The notes: generated by a model not told the origin, from the sequence alone. Positions 49,372 to 59,883 are shown, counted from the first letter of the stretch. The stretch is DNA of 64,000 nucleotides from Cardiocondyla obscurior (GCF_019399895.1 NC_091864.1:2396001-2460000); one strand, 5' to 3'. Translations and numbers: made by a program.

Positions 49372-50024
49372 AAAAAGAATTGTCGCCAGAGATCATGTTA
49401 CTGGTGAAAAAAGAGAAAGTGTCGCCGCAAAAAAAGGCGGTGTCGATAAAAAGGAAACGCGAAGTTCGAGGTACAGAGGCCGAATCTGTGGATAATGGGC
49501 CTTCAACTAGTACAGTAGTACGAAACTTATTAAACAATAATCGAGAGCGGGCCAACGTTATTTCCCAAAGCGATAACCACCACAGCGATACTAATGAGCT
49601 CAGCGACGACAGCTCTTCATCTTGGACCAACTTGAAGAATATCGCAGAATATAGAAACAAATACAAGTGTCCACATTGCGATATGAAGTTTGAAAAACGG
49701 CATAAGCTTGTGCAACACGTCATGACAACGTGCTTAGTAAATCCGAACTCTAAAGTTAACACGGAGTCTAATAAATTCGTATGCGGTTGCGGCCGCTCTT
49801 ATAAGTATGCGAAGAACCTGACATTCCATCAAAGGCACGAGTGTAACAAAACTGTTGAATGTCCGGATTGCGGCAAGGTCTTTAAAGGGTTTTGCGTTCC
49901 GGAACGTCATAAGCTGAACCACTGCGTAACTAAACGACACTCTACCAAAACTACTAAAACGATCGTAAAGGAAGAACCGAATAGCGAGTTGTTCATAGAC
50001 GAGTCTAGCATAGACTCAAGTTAA
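49372..50024 (+). CDS. lola: terminal exon Z8: long exon with three fingers and acidic tail
   Basis: Acceptor GTGTTACAG ends at 49,371; G plus AA gives Glu. With 217 residues it is the longest terminal exon. A charged lead (LLVKKEKVSPQKKAVSIKRK) and an acidic serine-rich region precede three fingers: YKCPHCDMKFEKRHKLVQH then VMTTC (C2HC); FVCGCGRSYKYAKNLTFH then QRHEC, where the first cysteines are spaced C-x-C instead of C-x2-C; and VECPDCGKVFKGFCVPERH then KLNHC. The tail VKEEPNSELFIDESSIDSS is acidic and contains a VKEE sumoylation-like site. It is preserved over its whole length, so functional. Confidence 0.94.
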
Positions 50025-50872
50025 ATTTTTCGTTAACAGTCAAGTCAAACAGTTGTATCACACGTTTTGTGATTTAATAATTAAATTAAAATACTTTGAA
50101 ATCATAATTAAATTTTCTTTTTTTTTGTTTGTGAATAAGTAATATAATTAATAAAATTTATGCTTATTCACTTATTTCATATTTATCTGTTCTACTTAAC
50201 ACACATTTTAATTAAGATTAATTTTTTGTTAATGTGTTTCTTTTCATTAATTACAATTTTTTTTTTGTGTGTATCATGTAGCATAAAACGGTGCCATCAG
50301 AATAATAATTTATTGTGATCGCGCCTACTAATAATTAATTTTTTTTATATTTCTTTATTGTCAGTTATTAAAATCGAAACAAATTATTGTAATACGAAAT
50401 TAACTTTTAAAGGCCTTAAAACTACTAGACAGTTTTTAAATTAAATTTTTCGAAACACTAATTATGAAACTATATCCATAATATCATTTAACATAAAATA
50501 ATTAAATAATAAGTTTCTTTAAATATAATTGCAATTATGTTATTCCATTTGAATATATGATTTCTTATAGTATAACCACATCGATATTACATTACAATAT
50601 CTAATAAGCAGAATCATTATTCGTTTCATTACATAATGTAATACCTATATTACGAGGTACATATAGATATAGTGATTACTATGTTATTAAAATAATTTAA
50701 TATATAAATCTTCATAATATATTTAGTGTTGATTTTTATTTATTTTTTATTTTTTTAAATTATTCATAGTTCACTCTCAATATTCGTCACATTTCTGTCT
50801 GTAACGTTAATATTAATTTCTAAAATTCAATCGTCGAGGTTTATCCTCGTGGGGATTTATTTCTTTTTTCAG
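50025..50872 (+). other. Z8 3' UTR and intron
   Basis: Very AT-rich; AATAAA near 50,148. No gene recognised. Confidence 0.6.
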
Positions 50873-51024
50873 AGACCGTCGTTGTGTATTACAAGGAGGA
50901 ACCCGATTGTTTCATCACGTTGGAGCAACATCCTGGCGATGCTCCATCGTCACGGAGTGCTCAAAGTACTCAAAATTTTTTTGCGTACTTTAAAGTACTC
51001 AAAGATATGCACGATATATTTTAA
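50873..51024 (+). CDS. lola: candidate finger-less terminal exon, best case
   Basis: Acceptor TTCTTTTTTCAG ends at 50,872. With the hub G it encodes 50 residues to TAA: ETVVVYYKEEPDCFITLEQ, then HPGDAPSSRSAQSTQNFF, ending FKVLKDMHDIF. Mixed acidic and hydrophobic composition, no finger. An AATAAA hexamer starts two bases after the stop (51,026-51,031). A good acceptor, the right phase and a protein-like sequence make this the strongest finger-less exon here. Drosophila lola is known to have a few isoforms without fingers; I cannot assign orthology. Confidence 0.5.
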
Positions 51025-51288
51025 GAATAAAAATGAAGTGTGTAACTATCATTACTGTGTATTAATTGATTATATGTTAACGTGATCGGTTTAACAAGTA
51101 TGCGACCGTCGGCCTTTTCTTTTAATTTCGTAATAATCCGTAATTTCTGTGTGCGATTGTGATACGAGGCACGATTTCCGCGAGCCTCGATAATGTAGAT
51201 GAATCGAAGAGCATGGACGAAAAAGTATTTTCTACCCGTTGTCGTGACCCTGCTAATTGCATCCCGCAATTTTCGATTCTTTTTCTAG

Positions 51289-51752
51289 ATACGCTCTACG
51301 GGCAGATGCACTCGTCGTCTTACGTGCAACCCCAGGTAATGCCTGGACGCGCCGTGCCGCCGGAGTCTTATCAATCGCGAAGAGACGCTCGGAACGCGAT
51401 CGAGGATACGGAAGATAACACGTATCTTTACATCGACTCGGGTCATCGTCAGGATGCCGCCGTAGCGCCAATCCCTACGACTCGCTGGCCGGACAGCGTG
51501 ATCGTGCAGGGCTCCGTTGTCGTGAGAAAGAAGTTCCACTGCCCCAGATGCAATAGCGGCTATACCAGGCTCTCCGACATGAAGACACACTGTCAGTTCC
51601 AATGCGGTAAGGAACCGCGGTACCAGTGCCCGTACTGCACGAAAAAAGCAAAGTTCTCGTCGAACATGTACGTTCACGTGCGACGGATGCACAAAGATAA
51701 GGCACTGCAAATCATTGATCTCTACAAGCAGCTATCGAGAGTACACTGTTGA
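51289..51752 (+). CDS. lola: terminal exon Z9: C2HC plus C2H2 fingers with long lead
   Basis: Acceptor CTTTTTCTAG ends at 51,288; G plus AT gives Asp. It encodes 154 residues. A lead of about 80 residues (DTLYGQMHSSSYVQPQVMPG and onward, with an acidic patch DTEDNTYLYIDSG) precedes finger 1, FHCPRCNSGYTRLSDMKTH then CQFQC (C2HC), linker CGKEPRY, and finger 2, QCPYCTKKAKFSSNMYVH then VRRMH (C2H2). The tail ALQIIDLYKQLSRVHC carries the hydrophobic-Asp motif. The open frame extends upstream past the acceptor to 51,159 but that part lies in the intron. Confidence 0.94.
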
Positions 51753-52469
51753 AGACGTGGGCCAATGTTTAGAATATGTTTTATATGTAATATTTAAAAT
51801 TTATCCTTAAAAAGTTATATATTACATGTATATATATATAAATAGAATAGATAAACTTTGTTCGCGTAATTCGTATTTTTTATTTAATTAATTTTTTTTA
51901 TAAAATATAGTTTGTACACCGAAATTGTTTTTGACTCTTTTGTAGATCAATTGTTTTGGAAAAATCATCATATTACATATCACAGACAATTATTTATTAT
52001 GACATATTTTTTTTTATATTTATGTACGATTTATGTATTTATGTGATTATAAATTAGTGCACATTTAAACTGTTTTATCAAATCAAAAGAAGTATGCAAT
52101 TTAAAGCGGAAATTTAAAGAATTATATACAATAAAATTATTTCACTATGTGTGAAAAAATTGATGTCTATATTTAAATACTTTCAAGTTTGTTATACGAA
52201 ATGTTCGAAATAAAATTTCTCTTTTGCATATATGTATACAGCTCATAATACTTCCCGAGAACTCCCGTAGTTGTTATATATATATATATATTTTTTTTTT
52301 ATTATTCCTGCGAAATTAACAATGTAATAACCACAATTAAAAAATTGAAAACGTTTTCTTTTGCAACTTGCGTAGGTGATTTTCCACAGTAATCGATTTT
52401 CAATATTTCGTTCTGTATGTTCTTAACTGTAGGAGTGCGCGATATTAATTGATGTATGATGCTTTTCAG
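51753..52469 (+). other. Z9 3' UTR and intron
   Basis: AT-rich with a short TA repeat (52,274-52,291) and AATAAA near 52,130 and 52,210. Confidence 0.6.
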
Positions 52470-52771
52470 GGATGAATGCATCCTCGCCTTTGATAGAACG
52501 TAAGCCGTATCTCAGACATCGTTGGAGCAAAATGGAAAGTTGTACGAGGTATCCCTGTACCAATTGCCCAAGCACTTTTGGACAGAAGAAGAGCCTACTC
52601 ACGCATTTGAGATACGAATGCGGTCAACCCCCTCGATTCAAGTGCCCTTATTGTGATCTACTTTCGAAAAAATCATCGAACGTACAAAAACACATTCGCC
52701 GAAAACACGAGGGCTACGATGTCTATGTCCAAGACATCTGTCGATTAATAAATACTGTATATATACAATAA
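52470..52771 (+). CDS. lola: terminal exon Z10: C2HC plus C2H2 fingers
   Basis: Acceptor GCTTTTCAG ends at 52,469; G plus GG gives Gly. It encodes 100 residues: lead GMNASSPLIERKPYLRHRW, finger 1 YPCTNCPSTFGQKKSLLTH then LRYEC (C2HC), linker CGQPPRF, finger 2 KCPYCDLLSKKSSNVQKH then IRRKH (C2H2), tail YDVYVQDICRLINTVYIQ. It is closest to the next exon (shared CDLxSKKxSNV and VYVQDI), suggesting a recent tandem duplication. AATAAA near 52,843. Confidence 0.95.
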
Positions 52772-53311
52772 GTTGTATATTAAACCAATACAATAATTAG
52801 GTTTATTAACAAACGTATGTAATTTAATATTTATTTATGTAAATAAAATGTATACGTATTTATGTAAATTATATGTATATTCTGTCGCATACAATGTATG
52901 CGACAGAAGGCAAATACATCGCTGTAAATTTGCATTTTGAAAAATAAAGTTTCTTAAATGTTTATTGTATTACTTTGTAGCGTTATTATTTTTTTTTTAA
53001 ATTATTATTATGTGATTTATTAAAATTGATTTAAAAAAAATTAAAAAAATACAATATTGAAATGCGATAACAGTTATTGTAATAAATACGGAGATTTAAT
53101 TTAATTAATTGAAACAATGTAGTAATAAGTTATTAAGCTGTTGAACTTTTATGACAATTTTATGTTTTATGTTTTATTTTTTCGTATTTTTTAGATTCAT
53201 CCATTTTCATTCCACATTGGCTGTCATTAAATGTTGGATAGACGGCGATGTTAAACGAAGAGAAATTTTATGTTGCATGCGAGATATTCTGACACTGGGT
53301 TTTATTTTCAG
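52772..53311 (+). other. Z10 3' UTR and intron with perfect palindrome
   Basis: AT-rich; contains the 27-base palindrome at 52,881-52,907 about 110 bases after the stop. Confidence 0.6.
52881..52907. repeat. perfect 13-bp hairpin
   Basis: TCTGTCGCATACA, one base A, then the exact reverse complement TGTATGCGACAGA. It lies about 37 bases after the AATAAA of exon Z10, so at or beyond the mRNA 3' end. Confidence 0.8.
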
Positions 53312-53628
53312 GTTGTAATGAGTCTTCCGAATTGACGAAAGACGCGAACAGCGGCTCTCGGACTTCCATTCGAAACGCACGATTTTCCTGCCGAAATTGT
53401 AAAAACGCGTATAATACGAAGGGCAGCCTGACGACACATCTGAAATACGAATGCGGTCAGCTGCCTCGATTCAAGTGTCCCTACTGCGATCTTGTATCGA
53501 AGAAAATGTCTAATGTGCATCAGCATATACGGAGGAAGCACAAGGACTTCGTCGTTTACGTCCAAGACATTCAACAACCATCCAATATCCGATATAGCAC
53601 ACGTTACATTCGCCGAACGTTGCAATAA
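53312..53628 (+). CDS. lola: terminal exon Z11: C2HC plus C2H2 fingers
   Basis: Acceptor TTATTTTCAG ends at 53,311; G plus GT gives Gly. It encodes 105 residues: lead GCNESSELTKDANSGSRTS, finger 1 FSCRNCKNAYNTKGSLTTH then LKYEC (C2HC), linker CGQLPRF, finger 2 KCPYCDLVSKKMSNVHQH then IRRKH (C2H2), tail VVYVQDIQQPSNIRYSTRY. It pairs with Z10 as a near duplicate. An AATAAA overlaps the stop codon (53,627-53,632), and another lies near 53,743. Confidence 0.95.
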
Positions 53629-54125
53629 TAAAGTACGGCATTTTGTTCTGAGATACATAAAATTCGTGACGAGCTTTAAACGTCATCGATATTGCACCAA
53701 ATCAATTTAAATTATCTTTATTAATTGACTAATTAATCGCGTTAATAAAGCTCACGTATGAAAATAAATTAAAGGAAATTTGTTTTAATGATTTGAAAAA
53801 CATTTTGTTATTTTTCAAATTAATTTTTTTTTTATGTTTGTAATTGTCGTGACGTATTGTCTTCGTCCGTGAATTTAATTAATTTCCTTGTTGTTTGATT
53901 AAGACGTTCGTAAATGCTCCGCACTAATTACATTTTGTCAACGAGGAATTACCTGGAATATCTAGGAACTTGAGTCCTTTCGCCGGTCACTAAACCCTCG
54001 ATCATAAACGTTAAATGTGCCACTCTGTATCGGAGATTAAAAGTCGAGTTCTTCGATGTTCAAGTCTCTCCTGATGTCGAACGGTTGCGCGAATATAATT
54101 TTCTAACAAGAGGTTGTGCTTTTAG
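53629..54125 (+). other. Z11 3' UTR and intron
   Basis: AT-rich; nothing recognised. Confidence 0.6.
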
Positions 54126-54367
54126 TTTTCAGGTCTGTCAGGAGGACAAGCGAGAGCTTTCAGAAGTTTCCTTGTTCAAACTGTACGAGCGTGTTCTTGA
54201 GACGGAAGGGTCTGCGGGAACATCAAATCTACGAGTGCGGTCAATCGCCGAGATTCCAGTGTCCCTACTGTAATCACCGGTCGAAACTCGTATCGAATCT
54301 TTACAAGCACGTGCGCCGTAGGCATCGCGGCGAGATAGTCCGGTCAATTAACTTGAAGGAAAAGTGA
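54126..54367 (+). CDS. lola: terminal exon Z12: C2HC plus C2H2 fingers
   Basis: The in-phase acceptor is GTGCTTTTAG (ends 54,125); G plus TT gives Val and 80 residues follow. Finger 1 FPCSNCTSVFLRRKGLREH then QIYEC (C2HC), linker CGQSPRF, finger 2 QCPYCNHRSKLVSNLYKH then VRRRH (C2H2), short tail. A second acceptor, AGTTTTCAG, ends only seven bases later (54,132) and looks at least as strong, but it shifts the frame and stops at 54,198-54,200 before any finger. The choice between the two decides whether fingers are made. Confidence 0.9.
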
Positions 54368-54719
54368 AACGTCTATAACGTTTCTTTCGGGTGTTAATTG
54401 CCAACGTCATTGACTGCTAATTAAAATCCAGTGCGTTTGACCGTAGTATTCAATGTGATTCAAGAATTATAAGATGTAATTCGTAGGCAAATGCTTAAAT
54501 GGGCCCTACTATTTTATTCTCGTAGAAATGTAACGTGCCTAACGCAGAACGTGTCTAGTTTCTCTGTTCGTTTAACACTTCGCTCTCATCGAGCGGTCGG
54601 GAACGCGTCTTCGCGAGCTGACTGCTCGAAACGTTTCGCGCTCCTTTCTTCAACCCACGGACAAGATTTCTCTCTTCGATCGGCTATTTAGACTGTACAT
54701 GCTACTGCACGAAGTTAAG
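54368..54719 (+). other. Z12 3' UTR
   Basis: Non-coding sequence leading into the decayed exon; no other feature seen. Confidence 0.5.
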
Positions 54720-54875
54720 TTACTCCGCCTGAACGACTGCAACGGCGTTTTCAACCGGAAGAATAATCTGTACAAGCACTACTTCAAGTACGAACGCCAA
54801 GTATCAAGATTCAAGTGTTCGTGCCATCTCCATTGTTCGAAGAATAAAAGTCACGCGTTTATTCATAAATTTTAG
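54720..54875 (+). pseudogene. decayed lola zinc-finger exon
   Basis: One frame reads LRLNDCNGVFNRKNNLYKH, then YFKYERQVSRFKCSCHLHC and SKNKSHAFIHKF before a TAG. It aligns along its length with exon Z13 (CPNCTSIFSRKNNLYSH, IKYECGQKPRFGCPYC). The first Cys of finger 1 is Leu and its last Cys is Arg, and finger 2 has lost its spacing and final residues, so neither finger can hold zinc. No phase-compatible acceptor is visible upstream. This is a relic of a tandem exon duplication, on the + strand between Z12 and Z13. Confidence 0.8.
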
Positions 54876-55331
54876 CTGCTATCTGGGACTTAGACGAACG
54901 CGAATTGCATTTGATCTCGAAACGAGAAACGTTCTTACGACATAAACTTTTGCGCGAACTTTCTGATCTTGAATATTAATTAAGAGATTGTAAATTTTAT
55001 GGAACGTTGAAATTTCTCGATTAAGCATGTACTATTTTTCTCTGTGTATCATATAAATATTATAACTGTATATAAATAGAATGTACATTTGATTGCATCT
55101 TACGTGTATCGGCGTATGTATGTGTGTGCGAACTTTACTGTGCGTGCCATAAAGAAGATTTATTCGACTTTTTATATCAAGCTTGATATCAGCGCGACTT
55201 ACGTTACGCCGGGACATTTTGATGGCTGTGCTTTAATTTAATTTCTATTTTTAAATGTCCATCCTTCTAACGCGTTATTGATCGACGGCTATTACTTTTG
55301 AGCTTTGACAAGGTCGAACGTTTTCTTGCAG
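54876..55331 (+). other. intron before Z13
   Basis: AT-rich non-coding sequence; nothing recognised. Confidence 0.6.
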
Positions 55332-55600
55332 ATGTACACTTGGTACAGCTAGGTGGCTTCAAGATGCCATCCAGCCAGAAGATACAATGTCAGGGCAAGT
55401 ACCCTTGCCCGAATTGTACGAGCATCTTCAGCCGGAAGAACAACCTCTATTCGCACATCAAGTACGAGTGCGGGCAGAAGCCTCGTTTCGGTTGCCCTTA
55501 CTGCGAATACGCTTCAAAGAAATCGTCCAACATCCGCGCCCATGTACGCAGAAAGCACTACGGCTACAAAGTCGACGTGATCCACGTTTCGCTTCTCTAA
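55332..55600 (+). CDS. lola: terminal exon Z13: C2HC plus C2H2 fingers
   Basis: Acceptor TTTCTTGCAG ends at 55,331; G plus AT gives Asp. It encodes 89 residues: lead DVHLVQLGGFKMPSSQK, finger 1 YPCPNCTSIFSRKNNLYSH then IKYEC (C2HC), linker CGQKPRF, finger 2 GCPYCEYASKKSSNIRAH then VRRKH (C2H2), tail YKVDVIHVSLL. It is the likely sister of the decayed exon just upstream (shared RKNNLY). AATAAA near 55,856. Confidence 0.95.
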
Positions 55601-56220
55601 CGTCGTCGCCGAAGATATCTCCTGCTCTCTATCGTATAAAGATAAAGTTCTCTCTAAATATACTATGTATATAATTAAGTTATTTACAATTAGCTAAGAG
55701 AAAAGCTAACTCCAATACAGAACAATTTATATTTTTTAATTTTTGTTGATAGCTCTGTTAATTCATGTGTCTTTCGTCTTAGCCTTGCCATAACGACGTG
55801 AAACGCACTCGTTAATTGTTTCTTTTTTTTTTCTTTTTTTTTTGTCTTTTTTTCCAGAATAAAGCTAGTGGAAGTACAGTCATCTCATTTCGATTATTAT
55901 CGCTTGCTCTTATTACTAATTCAACCAAAGACCGTAGCGGTTCGCTTGCTCTCATTACTAATTAAACCAAAGAACGTAGCATTTCTGAATATGACCGTCA
56001 GATCGTCGATAATTTCTACACGCATGAAGATAGCACCTCCGCTTGTCACCGTAAATAGCAGAAACCGTTGCGACCGCAACTGTCGCCAAAAAAAAGGTTT
56101 GACACGCACGAATTGGTCCATTGATCCCTTCTTCCCATTTGGTTTCTCTGTCTCGGACATGTCGTGTCGTGGATACGAGAAGCTTTGAGGCGAGCGGCGG
56201 GCCTTTTTTTTGTGTTTCAG
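55601..56220 (+). other. Z13 3' UTR and intron
   Basis: Contains a two-copy 42-bp tandem repeat. The open frame 55,868-56,188 has no recognisable domain; the acceptor before it (55,857) leads to a stop within two codons. Confidence 0.55.
55899..55984 (+). repeat. two-copy 42-bp tandem repeat
   Basis: CGCTTGCTCT recurs at 55,901 and 55,943, followed in both copies by ATTACTAATT and AACCAAAGA and CGTAGC, with a few differences. Confidence 0.7.
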
Positions 56221-56576
56221 TCTTGAATTATCGTATGGTCAGCGCGATACCACCCGCCACCCACAGCTACGCCCTCCAGTCGTACTTGTCGTCAACGATG
56301 ACGGCAATGACACCGCAGGCGATCGACGCGGACGCGAACGCCAAGTTGCCGAGCAAGAAGTTCCCCTGCGAGAATTGCAGCAGCGTCTTCAGCCGCAAGG
56401 GTGGCCTTACCTATCATCGGAAGTTCGAGTGCGGCCAGGAGCCGCGATTCAAATGCCCTTATTGCGACTACCGCGGCCGGCACATCTCGAACGCGCGTCG
56501 GCACGTGCGAAAGTGCCACCCCGGTCGGGACGTGCACACCATCGACCTATGCAAGCTCCAGCTACGCGACCCTTGA
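56221..56576 (+). CDS. lola: terminal exon Z14: C2HC plus C2H2 fingers
   Basis: Acceptor TTTGTGTTTCAG ends at 56,220; G plus TC gives Val. It encodes 118 residues: alanine/threonine-rich lead (VLNYRMVSAIPPATHSYALQ), finger 1 FPCENCSSVFSRKGGLTYH then RKFEC (C2HC), linker CGQEPRF, finger 2 KCPYCDYRGRHISNARRH then VRKCH (C2H2, with an extra Cys before the last His), tail RDVHTIDLCKLQLRDP. GC-rich throughout compared with neighbouring exons. Confidence 0.95.
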
Positions 56577-58727
56577 GACCAGCCGTCTACTCGGAAAATC
56601 GACCCTGCACTGAAGAACAACGACTCGGCAAGATCAAACGCGTCAGATGGCAACGTCAAACGTCGCACGTCACGGGAAGATCACCCCCTCGTAACGCCGC
56701 ATCTACGTACAACGGTAGAGCATCCGAAGATTATACTATTTTATTTTTGGCGCGGTATTGTTCGCGATTTACACGAAGAATACCGTAAGCTTTTCCGCTG
56801 GTACGCGCAGCACGGCAGGCCGTGTGAACGATATATCTGTCTTTTTCAGGAACGCAGAACTCAACGGGCGTCTGTTCGCATCGACTTCTCTCATTTCGCG
56901 TACTCGACTCCGCTTAATCGACCTGAAGAATTGAACTGTGAGCCCGGAAGATAGTTGTGGCTGTGTATTGCATATTCCGTCTGGATTTTGACTCTCGATC
57001 GCTATGACTGTTCCATTTGAAGACGGAGGATCGGTGCCAAATAGTGTTTCTTTTGTTACGCGTTTTAGATATGACTAATTGCAGCAATTCTTATTCAGAT
57101 TATTAATTAACGATTGTGTAAAAAGAATTTACCAATATCTGTGTTATTAGTGTTGAAATATAGCGAATCAAAAAAAAAAAAAAAATAGAATATTATCAAT
57201 CGTTTGGACATGACGATTACTGTTAATAATTAATTAGTAAGACTAGACGAAAGAAACTTTCGGTTACGTGAGGAAGTATTTAACAAATTTTTACAGGGTA
57301 CATGATTTTCACGCGAGAAAATATTATTTAGCTTGATTAGTATTTTTTTTTTCTTTTTTTTTTTAATGTACATATCTTTAATATCAACGCAGTATTATTT
57401 TATTGGCTGTCAAAATAATTTATTTATATCAAAAAATTTAGTTAAATATTTATTTTTTAATATTATAAATTAGAAATGATTGCCATTATTTTTAGATACT
57501 ATAGACTAGTGCTTAATGTGAAATACGATAATTCAATGCGATAATTAAGCTTACGAGATCTGTATAAAGCTTCTAGCTGCACGTGTAGTGTAAATGTTGT
57601 TGAAATTTATGCACATTATTTCAAATTTTATATAAGTTGACGAATTAATTCATTTGTGATATTTCAGTACTCTTGAATTTAAAATATATTATTTTAACAT
57701 TCCAGGTTAATGTTATCTATTGTTAATCGTATGAAAAATTCTAATTTTACTGGTTTTTAAATCGGGACTGTTACCTGTGCTTTATCGTATAATTATAAAG
57801 ATGACGATTAGTTAGTTTAAATGAAAATATTGTTTTACTCTGCGCACTTGCGTGGACTATGTGTTAAGTGTGCATAAATAAAATGTCAAATTTTAATATT
57901 AGCATTCCTTTCTTATCCTCTTAAATTATGTATATTATTTTTTTTTTTTAATTTTACAAGTATACATATTTTTCGTCAAGACCACATACGTACGAATAAA
58001 TTAAATTGGAAAATTTTGAGTACTTGCAAGTAATAAGTAATGCCTAAAATAAAATAATATTTTTTGTTTCGTTTACATAGTTTTTTCTCGCACGATATTA
58101 TTTTTCACTTGTACATGCGAGTTGTCAGTTTATAAAATATTTTCTATATATCAGCTTATAGTTTGAATATGATTAGTTCGAAAGTATTACAAGTACACAT
58201 TGTACAATTTTATTAGCCTGATGACAGCGTATCTATGATTAATTCTTCTAATTGTTCTATCGTTTGCTTTCAGTTTTTCCATAAGGAAATTATGGAGTCG
58301 GCCTATATTACTCAACGAAATCTTCCGTGAGCTAATGCATCGTTAAGGGAGTTGCCGAGATTTTATTTATTTTATTTTATTTTATTTTTTTTTCGATATA
58401 TTATTTTACGCACTTTTATCGTGAAATGTATCGAGATCAATTTTAAATATGAAATAAAAATCTGTAATTTAGATCAACCTTCTTCCCAGCAATCCTTTTT
58501 TTTATCTTGTTGTTTATCAGACTCTTCTGCGTTTGCTTTATTAACAACTTATTTTTGTAAATTGTAGCCTTTTTTTTTTACACGACATATAATTACGGTT
58601 ACGGATGATGTCAACATCAATCTCGGTGGCTTGGCAGTTTTACGGAGTCCAGCATAGAGATTACAATGCATGAGGTTTCTGCAAATGGGTGATTTCTGAT
58701 GTGACATTCTTTTCGCTTCTGTTTCAG
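56577..58727 (+). other. Z14 3' UTR and long AT-rich intron
   Basis: Apart from the candidate exon at 56,850, AT-rich DNA with poly(T) runs and an AATAAA near 57,880. No gene recognised. Confidence 0.55.
56850..56917 (+). CDS. lola: weak candidate finger-less terminal exon
   Basis: A strong acceptor (CTGTCTTTTTCAG, ends 56,849) is followed in hub phase by 22 residues, GTQNSTGVCSHRLLSFRVL, and a stop. Too short to distinguish from chance. Confidence 0.2.
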
Positions 58728-59050
58728 AACTTATTCACCCGGTGATCTACGGGAATGAAATTTTCTCCGTTAGGACTAAGAGGCAACTGATGTCACGCCG
58801 TGCAGTCGTCGGCGGCAATTTCAGTATCGAGAAACAGAAGAAATTTCCCTGTCCTAGGTGTCCGAGTGTCTTCAGCCTCAAGAACAATCTTTACTATCAT
58901 TTGAAATTCGAGTGCGGCCAGTCGCCGCGGTTTAATTGCCCTTACTGTGTTTATCGTACGAAACACGAGTCAAATGTGCGTGCACATGTACGCAGAAAAC
59001 ATCCCGGCGATAAAGTATATGTCATTGACGTGTGCAAAGTAAACGTGTAA
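58728..59050 (+). CDS. lola: terminal exon Z15: C2HC plus C2H2 fingers
   Basis: Acceptor CTGTTTCAG ends at 58,727; G plus AA gives Glu. It encodes 107 residues: lead ELIHPVIYGNEIFSVRTKRQ, finger 1 FPCPRCPSVFSLKNNLYYH then LKFEC (C2HC), linker CGQSPRF, finger 2 NCPYCVYRTKHESNVRAH then VRRKH (C2H2), tail DKVYVIDVCKVNV. First of four closely related exons sharing NCPYC, RTKHxSNVRxH and VYVxD. Confidence 0.95.
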
Positions 59051-59883
59051 TATAAAACCGAAGTTCTTCGCCGTACCTATTATAGAATTTTTTTTATATT
59101 TTTATTAAACAAATTTTTTTTTTTATTAAATTTTAATCTAAAGAGCTGCAATTCAATTTATAATTTGTTATTGAAATTTAATATTTTTTTTTACATGACA
59201 TCTTTTTTTACTGGTTAAAAAAAATTTGTTTGTGCAATTTTAAATAATAGAATTGTGTAATGGAAATCTTAGTCGAATAAATGTGTATATTTTTAAGATG
59301 TGGTTATTAATATTTATATATTTCAACGTTAATCTATATAACAAATTTATGAAAATTCTATGTTGTATTATTTTTTTTTTTTATATATTGATGGGAAAAA
59401 GCAATATTCCAGTGCCAATCGTTTACGTGCAAGCGTATTTACACATTTATATCTTATTATATTTATATATAGAAAGAGTTTTGTAGATGATTTAATGGTC
59501 TGTTTTTTAAATATTATATACAAGTCGTTTAGGTACAACCAGCTGCGTTAATTAGTACCACGTTTTGTACTGTTTCACTCATCGTTCCATAATAAATATA
59601 GACAATTATGCGTTCGTAAAATTACTAGCTCGACCGTGCATTAAATTAAACGTACTCGACGGACGTCAAGTCAAATAATTTAAATAAGACTTTCAGTTAC
59701 TGCAATTAATCGTCGTCTGAAACTCATCGACATTCTAGCACCGCAGTCCACCTAGTAAATATCTCCCTTTGCCTTCGTTTGCGGTGAATTATTATCCTTC
59801 TCTGACGATTCGTCGTCTATTTGCGTACTAAGTTTTAACTGGCGATGAATACGGCTAATCGGTAGGACGTCTGCATTTTTCAG
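59051..59883 (+). other. Z15 3' UTR and intron
   Basis: AT-rich; AATAAA near 59,276. Nothing else recognised. Confidence 0.6.

Noticed and set aside
51285..51710. 141-residue minus-strand frame over Z9
   Set aside because: Antisense shadow; the + strand has fingers and correct acceptor phase.
55868..56188. Open frame after a strong acceptor at 55,857
   Set aside because: From that acceptor the hub frame meets a stop at once (GAA TAA), and the other frame has no domain, only a tandem repeat.
56210..56788. 192-residue + frame over Z14
   Set aside because: A shifted shadow of the Z14 finger exon; the cysteine and histidine pattern is only in the other frame.
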